A stretch of DNA of 23,105 bases from Nitrospira sp. UBA2083 (GTDB lineage Bacteria; Nitrospirota; Nitrospiria; Nitrospirales; Nitrospiraceae): contig DCZN01000110.1 in assembly GCA_002331625.1 (NCBI GenBank), positions 28,397-51,501 of the forward strand, given 5' to 3'. A model generated the notes under the pieces. That model was not told the origin of the DNA. It saw nothing but the letters and a program-made list of their open reading frames with translations, and made no database searches. Positions 7,140 to 14,656 of the stretch are shown in pieces. Positions within the stretch are counted from its first letter, which is position 1, and the number at the start of each line of letters is the position of its first letter. Both the position numbers and the translations under genes were made by a program.

Positions 7140-8777
7140 TCAATAATCGCCCAAATGTCCCGGTTGCCGTGAAGCGGTAACCGGGCCTGTGGTCCTCCTC
7201 AATGGTTCACAGAGGATGTTTCCATCCAGCAACGTCCTCAGCATCTGACGAGCCAACGGCACGTGCCGCCCCAGTAACGCAGGGTGATTGCCCAAGGCGT
7301 CTCGTAGTCGTTTGGCGATCTGTCGTTCATCCAAAGAGAGGGTGGTGGTCAGGGCTTGAAGCTGCGCGAGTTCGGAGACAAGACTCTCCTTTCGCGCTTC
7401 TTCCCGATGAAGGGACTGGACGACGGTTGGGGTCCCGTGACCGCTTGCGATCAGCTCGACAAGATGTTGGAGGCGTGTCTCGAGGAGAGACAGTTCCCGA
7501 GTTACGGCCGAACGTCGGTCAGGAGAGTGAACCTGCTGTGCCCGCAACTTTTCCAATGCTCGTGTGATTGACGCTGAAAGGACTCGTCCGTCGATGGCCT
7601 CATTCATGGCAGTCAGGACAGCCGAATCAAGAAGGTTTTGCTTAATGGAGACGGCATTCCTACAGATCGACGTTCCACGCTTGTGAAAATAGGAGCATCG
7701 ATAGACTGTCTGCCCGGATCGCCCATCACGGCCTTTGCTGATCGCCACAATGGAGCCTCCGCACCGGCCACATTTGGCGATACTACTCAGGAGATACGCA
7801 CTGCGCTGGTTCTCACCGGTCGGGCGCGACACAAACCTTCCCTGACCTTCTCGCTTATACGCCGCGGCGTTTCGCTGTCACAGCGCTTCCACCTGGGCCC
7901 ATAAGGCATCTGAGACAATGCGTAGTTCTGGAGCTTCGAGTCGAAGCCAGTCGGACTGCGGTCGTTTGCGCTGCTTCTTGGTGCCGTCTCGTTGAATAGT
8001 CTGTGTTCGATTCCACCACACGATGCCCCGGTAGAGATCTCGCCGCAAGATCTCCCGGATGGCTGTTGGGCACCACCCGAGAGGCCCACCCATCGGCGGA
8101 GGGACTAATGCTTGATTAAGGGTCTTCGCAATAGCCGCCAGACCACAACCTGCTGCATACTGTTCAAAAATCTGCGCCACGATCCGAGATTGTTCCGGAT
8201 TAATCTTCCTCACGACATGTTGACGCCTAAGTGTCCCATCCGAGTTCCGATCGGCGCCATACACCGGGTGATTGTCGTATCCGTAAATTTTGTTTCCGGT
8301 CACGTAGAGACTCTTGGCCTTACGCATCATCGCGTCATGAGTCCGTTGGCTCGCCCTTCTCGCGTTCAAACTCTGACGCAAAATTGGTCAGAGCGAGCAG
8401 CATCTTGTCCGTGGCACTGTCGAGGGTCCGTTCTTGGTTCGTGAGATAGAAGAAAACCCGAATGCCGGCATCGACAATCTGTTTGAAGGCATACCCGACT
8501 TGGATGGCCTCACGACCCAAACGCGATTCTTCAGACATCACAAGGACATGGAACGGAGGGCGGGGTTTCAGCGCATTCATCAATCGTAGGAATCCGGGGC
8601 GTTTCACGAACTCAGCGCCACTGACTCCGTCATCCATGTAGATGTGTTCGTGGAAACCGTCCAGCCCTTAGACTCGGCGTATGCTTTTGCGTTTTCAATC
8701 TGTCGGGTAACGGAGCGAGCTTCGGCTGCCACGCCCGTTTGTTCGGTAGATTTTCTCGCGTACACAGCAGCACGCAT
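7140..8777 (-). pseudogene. Large serine site-specific recombinase, broken by two frameshifts and one stop
   Basis: Reading from 8777, ATG preceded by AAGGAG with 6-nt spacing gives 'MRAAVYARKSTEQTG', the resolvase N-terminus with the catalytic Ser10 in Y-x-R-x-S. A frameshift near 8654 (AAA run) is needed to reach 'MDDGVSGAEFVKRPGF' and 'SEESRLGREAIQ'. A second near 8354-8356 (one extra G in a GGG run) is needed to join 'FASEFEREK' to 'ASQRTHDAMMRKA'. The recombinase domain follows ('YGYDNHPVYG', 'GLAAIAKTLNQ', 'GWCPTAIREILRRDLYRG'). An in-frame TGA at 7880-7878 precedes the zinc ribbon (C-x2-C 'CGRCG', then C..FHKRG...C) and a coiled-coil C-terminus. Restored, the protein would be about 545 residues, normal for the family, which integrates or excises islands and phages. 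With three lesions a true pseudogene is likely, although both indels lie in short homopolymers where sequencing errors occur. Confidence 0.88.
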
Positions 8778-9734
8778 ATTAAGCTCCTTCACTTTTTTCT
8801 TGGGGGTCTGAAGGATGCCGTTGAATCTCGGATATTGTCAAGCGCGGAGAGGAACCTATGGCATGGGTCGACTGGCATTCCGCCACGAGGATCTCGGATA
8901 GTATATCTACCACGACATCAAAGACCTGCGGCGGCCGGTATCCGAAGTATGGCCTCGGTGGCTGGACTCCTGCCGCTTAGCGGCATCGCGAGTACGTGAT
9001 GAAGGAGTCGTCTTAGAGAGCATGATCGCTCATTCTTTCGCCGACAGCGTGAGCTTCCGAGACGCACTTATGAGAGGGTTCAGAATTTATGACCATACCG
9101 AAAAGGTAGGGGAGGACCACAAAGGCGGAGTATCGGACAGGGTCTTCTGAGGGGTTGCTGGCCTGCGCTGGCCAAGGGACTTCGACAGGCATGTCTCTGA
9201 GGCACCGCGTCGGGAGAGGCCGTGCCAGGTGGAGTCCAGCACCGTCGTGTCGCGCAACGCGACTCGACCGTGCCGAGAGAACCGCCGTCGCCCATTAAGG
9301 GCTGTGGCACGCCCGTAGCAACCGCGCCACCTCAGATGGTGTCACGCTTGCAGTCGTGCGCAGCCACAGACACAGAAGCTGTGTTGCGCCCCCGGTGTCG
9401 GTGAGGGGCGCACACGATATTGAGAAGAACTCAGTGCACGAATCCGCTGTGTGAGGCCGTTCCTACACTGTACAGCCATTCAGTGGGCATCGAGGAACGG
9501 ACAGGAAAGGATCGATGGAGAGTTCACCTTCCTGACACACTCGGGAGGCCCATGATTAAGACTCTATGATCTTGTACGGAGGGCGAGTGGTCGCCAGAGC
9601 GAGGAGCTGGACCACCTGCTGGGAGTCTTTACCTCTGTGACGGGAAACCTGATGACGCGTTATCGACGCGGTTCGTACCAACCGCTTTCAAAGAACTCGC
9701 CAGAAGCGCGGGGAGTGGGATCTGGGTTGAGGAC
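8778..9734. other. About 950 bp without a recognisable gene
   Basis: Open frames here are short, overlap on both strands and show no familiar motif. Structures that can be seen: a perfect hairpin TGCCGC-TTA-GCGGCA (8971-8985), and a nested inverted repeat CCGTTCCT (9457-9464)/AGGAACGG (9493-9500) enclosing CACTG (9466-9470)/CAGTG (9481-9485). The stretch is probably decayed accessory DNA between the recombinase and the toxin-antitoxin pair. Confidence 0.5.
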
Positions 9735-10073
9735 TTATCCGAGCATGGTCCGGAGGGCCTGACGAAGCGCACTTTGATCCGTCGCGGTGAGTCGGCCCAG
9801 TTTCTTGAGGACAAGGGCTGGGTCGATGGTGGTAAGAATGGGTTTGAGCACAGACGGCTTGAGCAGTCCCGCCCCCTGCCAATCCTGCACCTGCACCTCA
9901 CCCACGGAGAGGGAGGAGGGTTGTCGACTGGTAATCGCCATGATCAGAAGATCGGGGCGGGCCTGATGATAGGCTTGGCTGCTAACCACGACGGCCGGAC
10001 GGCGTTTGACAGCGGACTGATCCGTGAAGGGAAAGGGGACTAAGACCACATCCCCGAAGTCATAACCGGTCAT
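9735..10073 (-). CDS. MazF/PemK-type toxin (endoribonuclease of a type II toxin-antitoxin pair)
   Basis: 112 residues from the ATG at 10073. The start 'MTGYDFGDVVLVPFPFTDQ' followed by 'KRRPAVVVSSQAYH' is the hallmark of the PemK/MazF beta-barrel: G-D-v-v-l-v-p-f-P-f-t-d then k.RPavVvs. 'LLIMAITSRQ' and 'GLLKPSVLKPILTTID' match the second half, including the conserved S/T-R and the K-P-S segment. Family members are small ribosome-independent RNases neutralised by a partner antitoxin. The frame stays open up to 10109, but the start at 10073 is chosen because it overlaps the antitoxin's end by 14 nt, as usual in such pairs. Typical island-maintenance gene. Appears intact. Confidence 0.87.
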   Translation of the reverse strand: MTGYDFGDVVLVPFPFTDQSAVKRRPAVVVSSQAYHQARPDLLIMAITSRQPSSLSVGEVQVQDWQGAGLLKPSVLKPILTTIDPALVLKKLGRLTATDQSALRQALRTMLG

Positions 10074-10266
10074 AATCGGCGTCAGCGGGGTTGTCCCAGA
10101 CCCGCGCAAAGGCGGCGGTGGCTAACTGGCCGGCGGCTTGAGTCAGACCGCGCTCTTCGGCCTGACGGTGGGCGAGAAAATCCACAAAGTCTTCCACCTC
10201 GGCTAACCGTTCGGGAGGAAGATGTCGAAGTTTCTGAAGAATCGTCTGTTCATACGCCGTCGTCAT
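10060..10266 (-). CDS. Antitoxin partner of the MazF-like toxin (DUF2281-like)
   Basis: 68 residues: 'ILQKLRHLPPERLAEVEDFVDFLAHRQ' matches the short DUF2281-type antitoxin helix (L-P-x-x-x-x-x-E-V-x-D-F-V-x-F-L). The rest, ending 'AFARVWDNPADADYDRL', fits a toxin-binding tail with the W-D/N-x-x-D-A-x-Y-D-x-L pattern seen in many antitoxins. GGAG lies 8 nt before the ATG. Upstream on the same strand, TTGATC and TAGGCT spaced by 17 bp form a weak possible sigma-70 promoter. The gene precedes and overlaps the toxin gene, as expected for autoregulated pairs. Antitoxin function is inferred from position and motif. Confidence 0.8.
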   Translation of the reverse strand: MTTAYEQTILQKLRHLPPERLAEVEDFVDFLAHRQAEERGLTQAAGQLATAAFARVWDNPADADYDRL

Positions 10267-11098
10267 CTGCGTCGCTCCAACTCGGTATCAGCCTACACGT
10301 CTCAGTCCTAAAGATCAATTCTTCCTCCGTTGCGCGCGGCCACGCCGAGTCAGTTCTTTGACGATCATTTTGGTACTCCGTCTTGCACATAGTTCACCGA
10401 TTTTAAGAGGTTGCAGGATATGGCTCTTGCCCGTAGTTGTCTTACATTATCGGTTTGGTGTTTCCTCGCGTTCATGCTCTTTGGCCCCTCCAATGGCCGC
10501 CTTTGGGCTCTTCCCCCGACGACCAGAATCGGCCCCGGTGGGTGATGGGCGCGGGGCGGCTCGACAGGGGTTGGTGTCGGTGAGCTGATGGGGTAGCCGG
10601 AGAAATGGACGACCACGATGGATTTCGGTGAGCTGAAAGCACCCTGGCTGGCCTGGTGTCAGGCGCACGGCATCACGCCGAGCCATGCCCTGCGGAACGC
10701 CATTTGGCAAGCCATGAATAGGAACGCCACACAGGCCCTAGCGCCTCTCACCCCGAGGTGAGAACGAGCGACCGCCCGCATGGAAGTGCATCTCAAAAAA
10801 TCTTGATTAGTTGCTCTGAAGACGTTGGCCGGTCACGAAGGCTGTGTGCCGACGAAATGGGTGGTCGCGAGGATCCGAATCAAGATGTCTTGCGCGGGAC
10901 TGTCGCACGTTGGCAGCTCCACTGCGTCACGTGCGATCTACTCCGTGGTCGGTTTGACATTCAGGAGCAGCAATATAGAAGCAGCCGAATGATGCAGCGA
11001 TTAAACCATTGTTTATACCGATCCACCCCTCTTCGAGTCCGCTAATTGTACACAGGTAACCTGTTCGATTACGGGAGTCTTCCAGTCTCCACCGACAG
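10267..11098. other. About 830 bp without a recognisable gene
   Basis: Only short, overlapping open frames are present, on both strands. A 47-codon frame at 10618-10761 (+) looks faintly like a plasmid accessory protein ('LAWCQAHGITPSHALRNAI') but has no good ribosome binding site. I find no convincing tRNA, IS element or CRISPR array. Probably decayed island DNA. Confidence 0.45.
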
Positions 11099-11129
11099 AC
11101 ACCAGCTTCTTCACTCTCGAAGCTGGTGT
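11099..11129. terminator. Perfect 11-bp hairpin downstream of the PD40 operon
   Basis: ACACCAGCTTC (11099-11109) and GAAGCTGGTGT (11119-11129) form a perfect stem with a 9-nt loop, about 67 bp beyond the stop of the last operon gene on the - strand. It lacks a following T-run on either strand, so it is either a weak terminator or an mRNA 3'-end stabiliser. Confidence 0.45.
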
Positions 11130-11195
11130 GCCGGTTTGCACTCATTGGGTAAGAAGTGAGTGAGCAAAACTGGTTTCCTGGGTATGTGTCCGCGG

Positions 11196-12263
11196 TTATT
11201 TTCCATCGCTGAATTTCTTTTTATTGACAGTGAGCAGGTTCGGGGGTGGCCCGATCGGCTCAAAGTTTTTTAACAGCGGAACATTGTCTTTCTGAACCCA
11301 CATCAGATCGTGGTTGTAGGAATCACGAGGACCCCAACTACCCGTGAACGTCTTACCATCCGGGGTAAAGGTCCAACACATATCTTCGCCGGCCGTGTTG
11401 ATCGTATCGCCGAGGTTCAACGGCTCTTGCCATTCGCCATTGGGATTCTGGTAGGAAATCCACATATCATGTCCGCCTCGAGAGCCCATGTCTGGACGCG
11501 TACTGGTGATAATGAGACTTTTCCCGTCCTTCGACAGGCCGGTCCAGTGCATATGGTCGCGATAGGGCGAATTGAGGCGTGGTCCTAGACTCTCAGGCTT
11601 CTGCCACACACCATCTTTCTTTTCAATTTTCCAGACGTCGCTGTCTTGTGTAACTCCGGGCTGCTGGTAGTTGAAATAGATCAGACTGTCGGACGCAATG
11701 ATTGGACAATGTTCTTCGCCGGTCGGCGTATTGATGTGGGGAAGTTCCGGAACCTCGTTCCAATTTCTGGCCGGTTGCCAGCGTCCATTGATTTTCTGTG
11801 TTACATAGAGGTCGCCAGTGGAGAGATTGCCCGGCTCGTACCTGGTGAAATAGATTACATTCCCGTCATCGGAGAGGCTTGGCTCCAGTTCCCAAGCGGA
11901 AGTATTGATATTCGGTCCCACGGCAGGATCAATGCTTGGTCCCAAGTTAAACGGGGCTTGCCACTCTCCCTTCACCTTGCGGGCCATCCAGATATCGAAG
12001 TGATAGGGAACACCGGGTGACGGCACGCTCCCTTGGCGGCCGGAGACGAAGATGGCGGTATTTCCGTCAGCGCTATACGCAATCTCGATTTCGGATTCTG
12101 AGGAATTGAGAGGTTCGCCCAGACTCTTCGATAGAGAAGACGTTGATTTTCCATGTCCGCCATGTGGCATCTCCATGCCCGACATCGCATACCCTGCTGT
12201 AGGAGCAAGTAAAAGTGTCAGCACGGCGCAACCTATCTGTTGACGAGATATTCCTGGGTACAT
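11196..12263 (-). CDS. Exported PD40/TolB-like beta-propeller protein
   Basis: 355 residues from the ATG at 12263, chosen because AAGGAGG sits 5 nt upstream; the frame is open to 12305. A Sec signal peptide spans residues 1-26 (hydrophobic 'CAVLTLLLAPTAGYA', cleavage after GYA). The mature N-terminus is Met/His-rich ('MSGMEMPHGGHGKS', 27-40), which could bind metal. The rest is a WD40-like/PD40 propeller with repeated 'x-x-D-G-x-x-x-x-F/I' units: 'YSADGNTAIFVSGR', 'LSDDGNVIYFTRYE', 'LSKDGKSLIITSTRP', 'FTPDGKTFTGSWGP', with 'DIWMARKVKGEWQAPFNLG' and 'DMWISYQNPNGEWQEPLNLG' blades. Such proteins work in the periplasm or outer envelope as binding or scaffold proteins. Last gene of the sigma-54 cassette, 43 bp after the methyltransferase. 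Substrate unknown. Confidence 0.85.
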   Translation of the reverse strand: MYPGISRQQIGCAVLTLLLAPTAGYAMSGMEMPHGGHGKSTSSLSKSLGEPLNSSESEIEIAYSADGNTAIFVSGRQGSVPSPGVPYHFDIWMARKVKGEWQAPFNLGPSIDPAVGPNINTSAWELEPSLSDDGNVIYFTRYEPGNLSTGDLYVTQKINGRWQPARNWNEVPELPHINTPTGEEHCPIIASDSLIYFNYQQPGVTQDSDVWKIEKKDGVWQKPESLGPRLNSPYRDHMHWTGLSKDGKSLIITSTRPDMGSRGGHDMWISYQNPNGEWQEPLNLGDTINTAGEDMCWTFTPDGKTFTGSWGPRDSYNHDLMWVQKDNVPLLKNFEPIGPPPNLLTVNKKKFSDGK

Positions 12264-12306
12264 AGGTCCTCCTTGCTCTGCTTCCAAGCGTTCAAATTTA
12301 CCCACC

Positions 12307-13122
12307 TTATCTTTCTTTTGCCCGTGCCGTCACCACAATCGCCTGCATCGTTGTACGAAACGGACTGTCTCCACCGAGCTGACCGAAGGCGTTCGCCACT
12401 GCATCCACGATGGGGCCGGAGGAACCGCCGCGCTCCTGAATCTCGGCAAGAATCGGTGCGCCTTCAATCATGCCAATTGCCAATGACCTGGCCGAGTTGC
12501 TCCGGCATTCCATGGAGACGGGCTGGATTGTGATCTGATCGAAGCCATTGGCATTCAGGAGAGTCCGTAAGACGTCAGCATCTGCGAAATTGAATGGCGC
12601 TTTGAAAAACTGCGGCGGATTGTCCGGGAACAACGTCTCAATGGTTTTGTGGACAGCTACGCCCCATGGATTGGCGTCCATGCGATCCCACACACTCACG
12701 GCAAGCCTCCCTCCATTGACCAAGACTCGGCGCATTTCCTGAAACGCGCGATTCCTGTCCGGCACGAACATGAGCCCAAATTGGCAGAGCAATGCGTTGA
12801 ATGAAGCGTCGGGAAATGGTAACGCTGCGATATCGGCTTCCCTCCAGTCGATTCCCTTCAGTTTTTTCAATTTGTTCTGCGCATAGTCCAACATGCCAGA
12901 ATTGATATCAGTTGCCGTAAGGGCTACGGAAGGCTTTAGGCGAGTCCGCAACTGCTGCGTGAGAATGCCGGTCCCACAGGCCATCTCCAGAACAGAGCCT
13001 TCCGTAAGGTCAGGAACTCTGCCTGCGAGATCAACCGCATACGGTTCAAACAGGGCCGACCCGAGGAATCGGTCGTACAAGTCACAACCTGGAGCATAGT
13101 TGTGTTCAAGCGGAGTATTCAT
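12307..13122 (-). CDS. Class I SAM-dependent methyltransferase (Methyltransf_11/25 type)
   Basis: 271 residues from the ATG at 13122, with GAAGGG about 8 nt upstream; the frame is open to 13173 but that part overlaps the preceding gene. Motif I 'VLEMACGTGILT' (44-55) binds SAM. An acidic motif II 'LTATDINSGML', post-II 'READIAALPFPDASFNALLCQFGLMFV' and 'QEMRRVLVNGGRLAVSVW' follow in the order usual for UbiE/Methyltransf_11 proteins. The substrate cannot be read from sequence; relatives methylate small molecules such as quinones, lipids or toxic anions. It begins 10 bp after the metallo-hydrolase stop, so both are probably co-translated. Appears intact, with all core motifs present. Confidence 0.88.
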   Translation of the reverse strand: MNTPLEHNYAPGCDLYDRFLGSALFEPYAVDLAGRVPDLTEGSVLEMACGTGILTQQLRTRLKPSVALTATDINSGMLDYAQNKLKKLKGIDWREADIAALPFPDASFNALLCQFGLMFVPDRNRAFQEMRRVLVNGGRLAVSVWDRMDANPWGVAVHKTIETLFPDNPPQFFKAPFNFADADVLRTLLNANGFDQITIQPVSMECRSNSARSLAIGMIEGAPILAEIQERGGSSGPIVDAVANAFGQLGGDSPFRTTMQAIVVTARAKER

Positions 13123-13132
13123 TGAGCACCCT

Positions 13133-13906
13133 TCAAAAGCTGTAAGACTCACCGTCCTCAGGAACCAGCACACGCGACGTCGTTCCCCGTTCTAGAAGAA
13201 ACGCTCGCAGCTCTTTTCGTGACAGCGTGGCATGGTTTACCGCCTCCATATGACTCGCGATAATAGTCGCGGAAGGGGCTGTCTTATAGACTTCGTACAC
13301 ATCCTCCTTCCCCATGATGATCGGCTCATTTGGCAGCACCCTGGCGTCGCCGCTATTGAGCACAATGACATCCGGTTTGTAGCGGGCTAGGTTCTCTTGG
13401 ACGCCCTTGTACCAAACCGTATCACCGGCAATGTAGAGTGTCTTTTCGCGCGGATGGGTGAAGACGATCCCGCAGACATCGCCCAAGATATCTCCCATGA
13501 GTCCTTCTAGAATTTCGCCTCGACCATGCTGACCAGGCGTCTTCGTCAAGGCAATGCCATGAAACTCGTTCTGCTCCTCAAGCGCGCGCGTGTTGTGAAA
13601 CCATGACATTTGGATATCCCACTGGTCTCTCGCATTCTGGGTAAAGATCAGCATGTCTTTGGGAATGACCGTTTTGGCAGTGTCATCCCAGTGATCCTGA
13701 TGAGTATGGGTCACGATCACGGCATCAACGGCAAGGATCTCGCTCATCGGCAGAGGGAGCTCTACCGTCGGATTGGCGATCTGACTGTTGACTGTACCAG
13801 GAAACCCAGGAAAGCCACCCTTGCCTGATAACATAGGGTCGATCAAGAATGTTGTTCCGGCATATTCGACCTTGAGAGTTGCGTTGCGAATCTGTGTAAG
13901 CTTCAT
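13133..13906 (-). CDS. Metallo-beta-lactamase-fold hydrolase (UlaG/YtnP-like)
   Basis: 257 residues. The metal motif is 'HTHQDHWD' (67-74; H-x-H-x-D-H), with further ligands probable at His127 ('PGQHGRG'), Asp162 ('YIAGDTVWY') and His of 'IIASHMEAVNH'. The N-terminus 'MKLTQIRNATLKVEYAGTTFLIDPML' is the usual start of the small-molecule or lactonase-like branch (UlaG-type), cytosolic with no signal peptide. Likely a hydrolase of an ester, lactone or phosphodiester; the substrate is unknown. It lies 29 bp after the NTF2-like gene and 10 bp before the methyltransferase, in one operon. GGGAGACTT upstream of the ATG provides a ribosome binding site. Confidence 0.87.
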   Translation of the reverse strand: MKLTQIRNATLKVEYAGTTFLIDPMLSGKGGFPGFPGTVNSQIANPTVELPLPMSEILAVDAVIVTHTHQDHWDDTAKTVIPKDMLIFTQNARDQWDIQMSWFHNTRALEEQNEFHGIALTKTPGQHGRGEILEGLMGDILGDVCGIVFTHPREKTLYIAGDTVWYKGVQENLARYKPDVIVLNSGDARVLPNEPIIMGKEDVYEVYKTAPSATIIASHMEAVNHATLSRKELRAFLLERGTTSRVLVPEDGESYSF

Positions 13907-13935
13907 GATGATAAGTCTCCCATGTGTGATTAGCC

Positions 13936-14340
13936 TTAGCTACTTGCTCCCTTGACTTGACGGTCAAGATCAGCGGCATCAAAGTTTCCAAGTGATTCGG
14001 CGATCAAGCCGTCGTCCCCGATACGCCACGATTCGAATCCACTGATGCGCACGTGCCTACCTGTTTCACTGTGAGTGCCTTCGAAGGTCCAATGATAGAG
14101 TATCTTTCCCTGTTTCTCGACCAGGTCATCCATATAAACCTTAAGATCAGGGAAGGCGGTCATGAACCCCTGCGCGGCTTGAGTAATCGCGCTTCGCCCC
14201 ACTGATGAGGTTCCACCATTAATTGTAAGTGAACCACTCGGGGCAAAGAATTTGGAGACGTTGGCCGCATCCTGGCTGCACCAAGCGGTTGTGTATCGAG
14301 TAGCGAAATCGCAAAGCTGAGTCAGTCGGTCTTTCGTCAT
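13936..14340 (-). CDS. NTF2-like/SnoaL-type protein, first gene of the sigma-54 operon
   Basis: 134 residues from the ATG at 14340, with AGGA about 8 nt upstream. The frame is open to 14523, but the extra N-terminal part has no similarity to the fold and crosses the predicted promoter. 'YTTAWCSQDAANVSKFFAPSGSL', 'GRSAITQAAQGFMTAFPDLKV', 'KILYHWTFEGTHSETGR' and 'ISGFESWRIGDDGLIAESLGNFD' match the SnoaL/NTF2 cone fold, used for small ligand binding, cyclisation or isomerisation. No signal peptide. As leader of an operon with a metallo-hydrolase and methyltransferase it probably handles the same small molecule, but the chemistry cannot be told from sequence. Confidence 0.82.
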   Translation of the reverse strand: MTKDRLTQLCDFATRYTTAWCSQDAANVSKFFAPSGSLTINGGTSSVGRSAITQAAQGFMTAFPDLKVYMDDLVEKQGKILYHWTFEGTHSETGRHVRISGFESWRIGDDGLIAESLGNFDAADLDRQVKGASS

Positions 14341-14459
14341 GGCTCGTCCTAATAATTGGGCGCACAATGAATTCGTGGTGACGTTTACCGTATCGGGTAT
14401 TGTGATCAGCACAGCACCCCTTTGTTCTAGGCGAGGAACGCTCAATGCTCTTCTTGTAC

Positions 14460-14475
14460 TGCAGCATTGAGGCCA
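14460..14475 (-). promoter_or_regulatory. Candidate sigma-54 (-24/-12) promoter of the four-gene operon
   Basis: On the - strand the sequence reads TGGCCTCAATGCTGCA. It fits the consensus TGGCAC-N5-TTGCA with GG and GC exactly 12 bp apart (both dinucleotides are the essential contacts). Transcription would start near 14448 and give a leader of about 108 nt before the NTF2-like ATG. A sigma-54 activator gene lies directly upstream in the same direction. Confidence 0.6.
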
Positions 14476-14541
14476 GGATGGTAGTACGGCCGAATTGACG
14501 GAATGTCGCCAGATTGGAACCAAATGAGAAAGCGAACTACA

Positions 14542-14597
14542 TACGAGATCTGAGAAACTCGCGAAATCTCATGAGAGGTTTTTGGAAATCTCGTAAG
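14542..14597. promoter_or_regulatory. Candidate upstream activator sites for the sigma-54 regulator
   Basis: Three related sites are seen: TACGAGAT (14542-14549), GAAATCTCATGAG (14563-14575) and GAAATCTCGTAAG (14585-14597). The last two are direct repeats offset by 22 bp (two helical turns). The first is the exact inverse of ATCTCGTA at 14588-14595. They lie about 70-120 bp upstream of the -24 element, the usual distance for enhancer sites of NtrC-class activators. Binding is inferred. Confidence 0.55.
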
Positions 14598-14656
14598 CTC
14601 TCACGATGAACAATCGGGGAAGTAGATTGAAGAGAAGTGACGACGTTGATGTGGAT

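Larger units (their letters stand above)
14341..14656. other. Regulatory gap between activator and its operon
   Basis: 316 bp without a gene. It contains the candidate -24/-12 promoter and the three candidate activator sites listed separately. It also provides the leader of the NTF2-like gene. No terminator hairpin is evident after the activator gene, so some read-through from it into the operon is possible. Confidence 0.6.

Noticed and set aside
10618..10761. 47-codon + frame beginning 'MDFGELKAPWLAWCQ', possibly a plasmid accessory protein
   Set aside because: Too short, with a poorly placed ribosome binding site and only vague similarity; mentioned in the gap description but not called as a gene.
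10927..11145. 72-codon - frame with a hydrophobic middle ('NNGLIAASFGCFYIAA')
   Set aside because: No start signal, overlaps the hairpin at 11099-11129, and no family match recognised.
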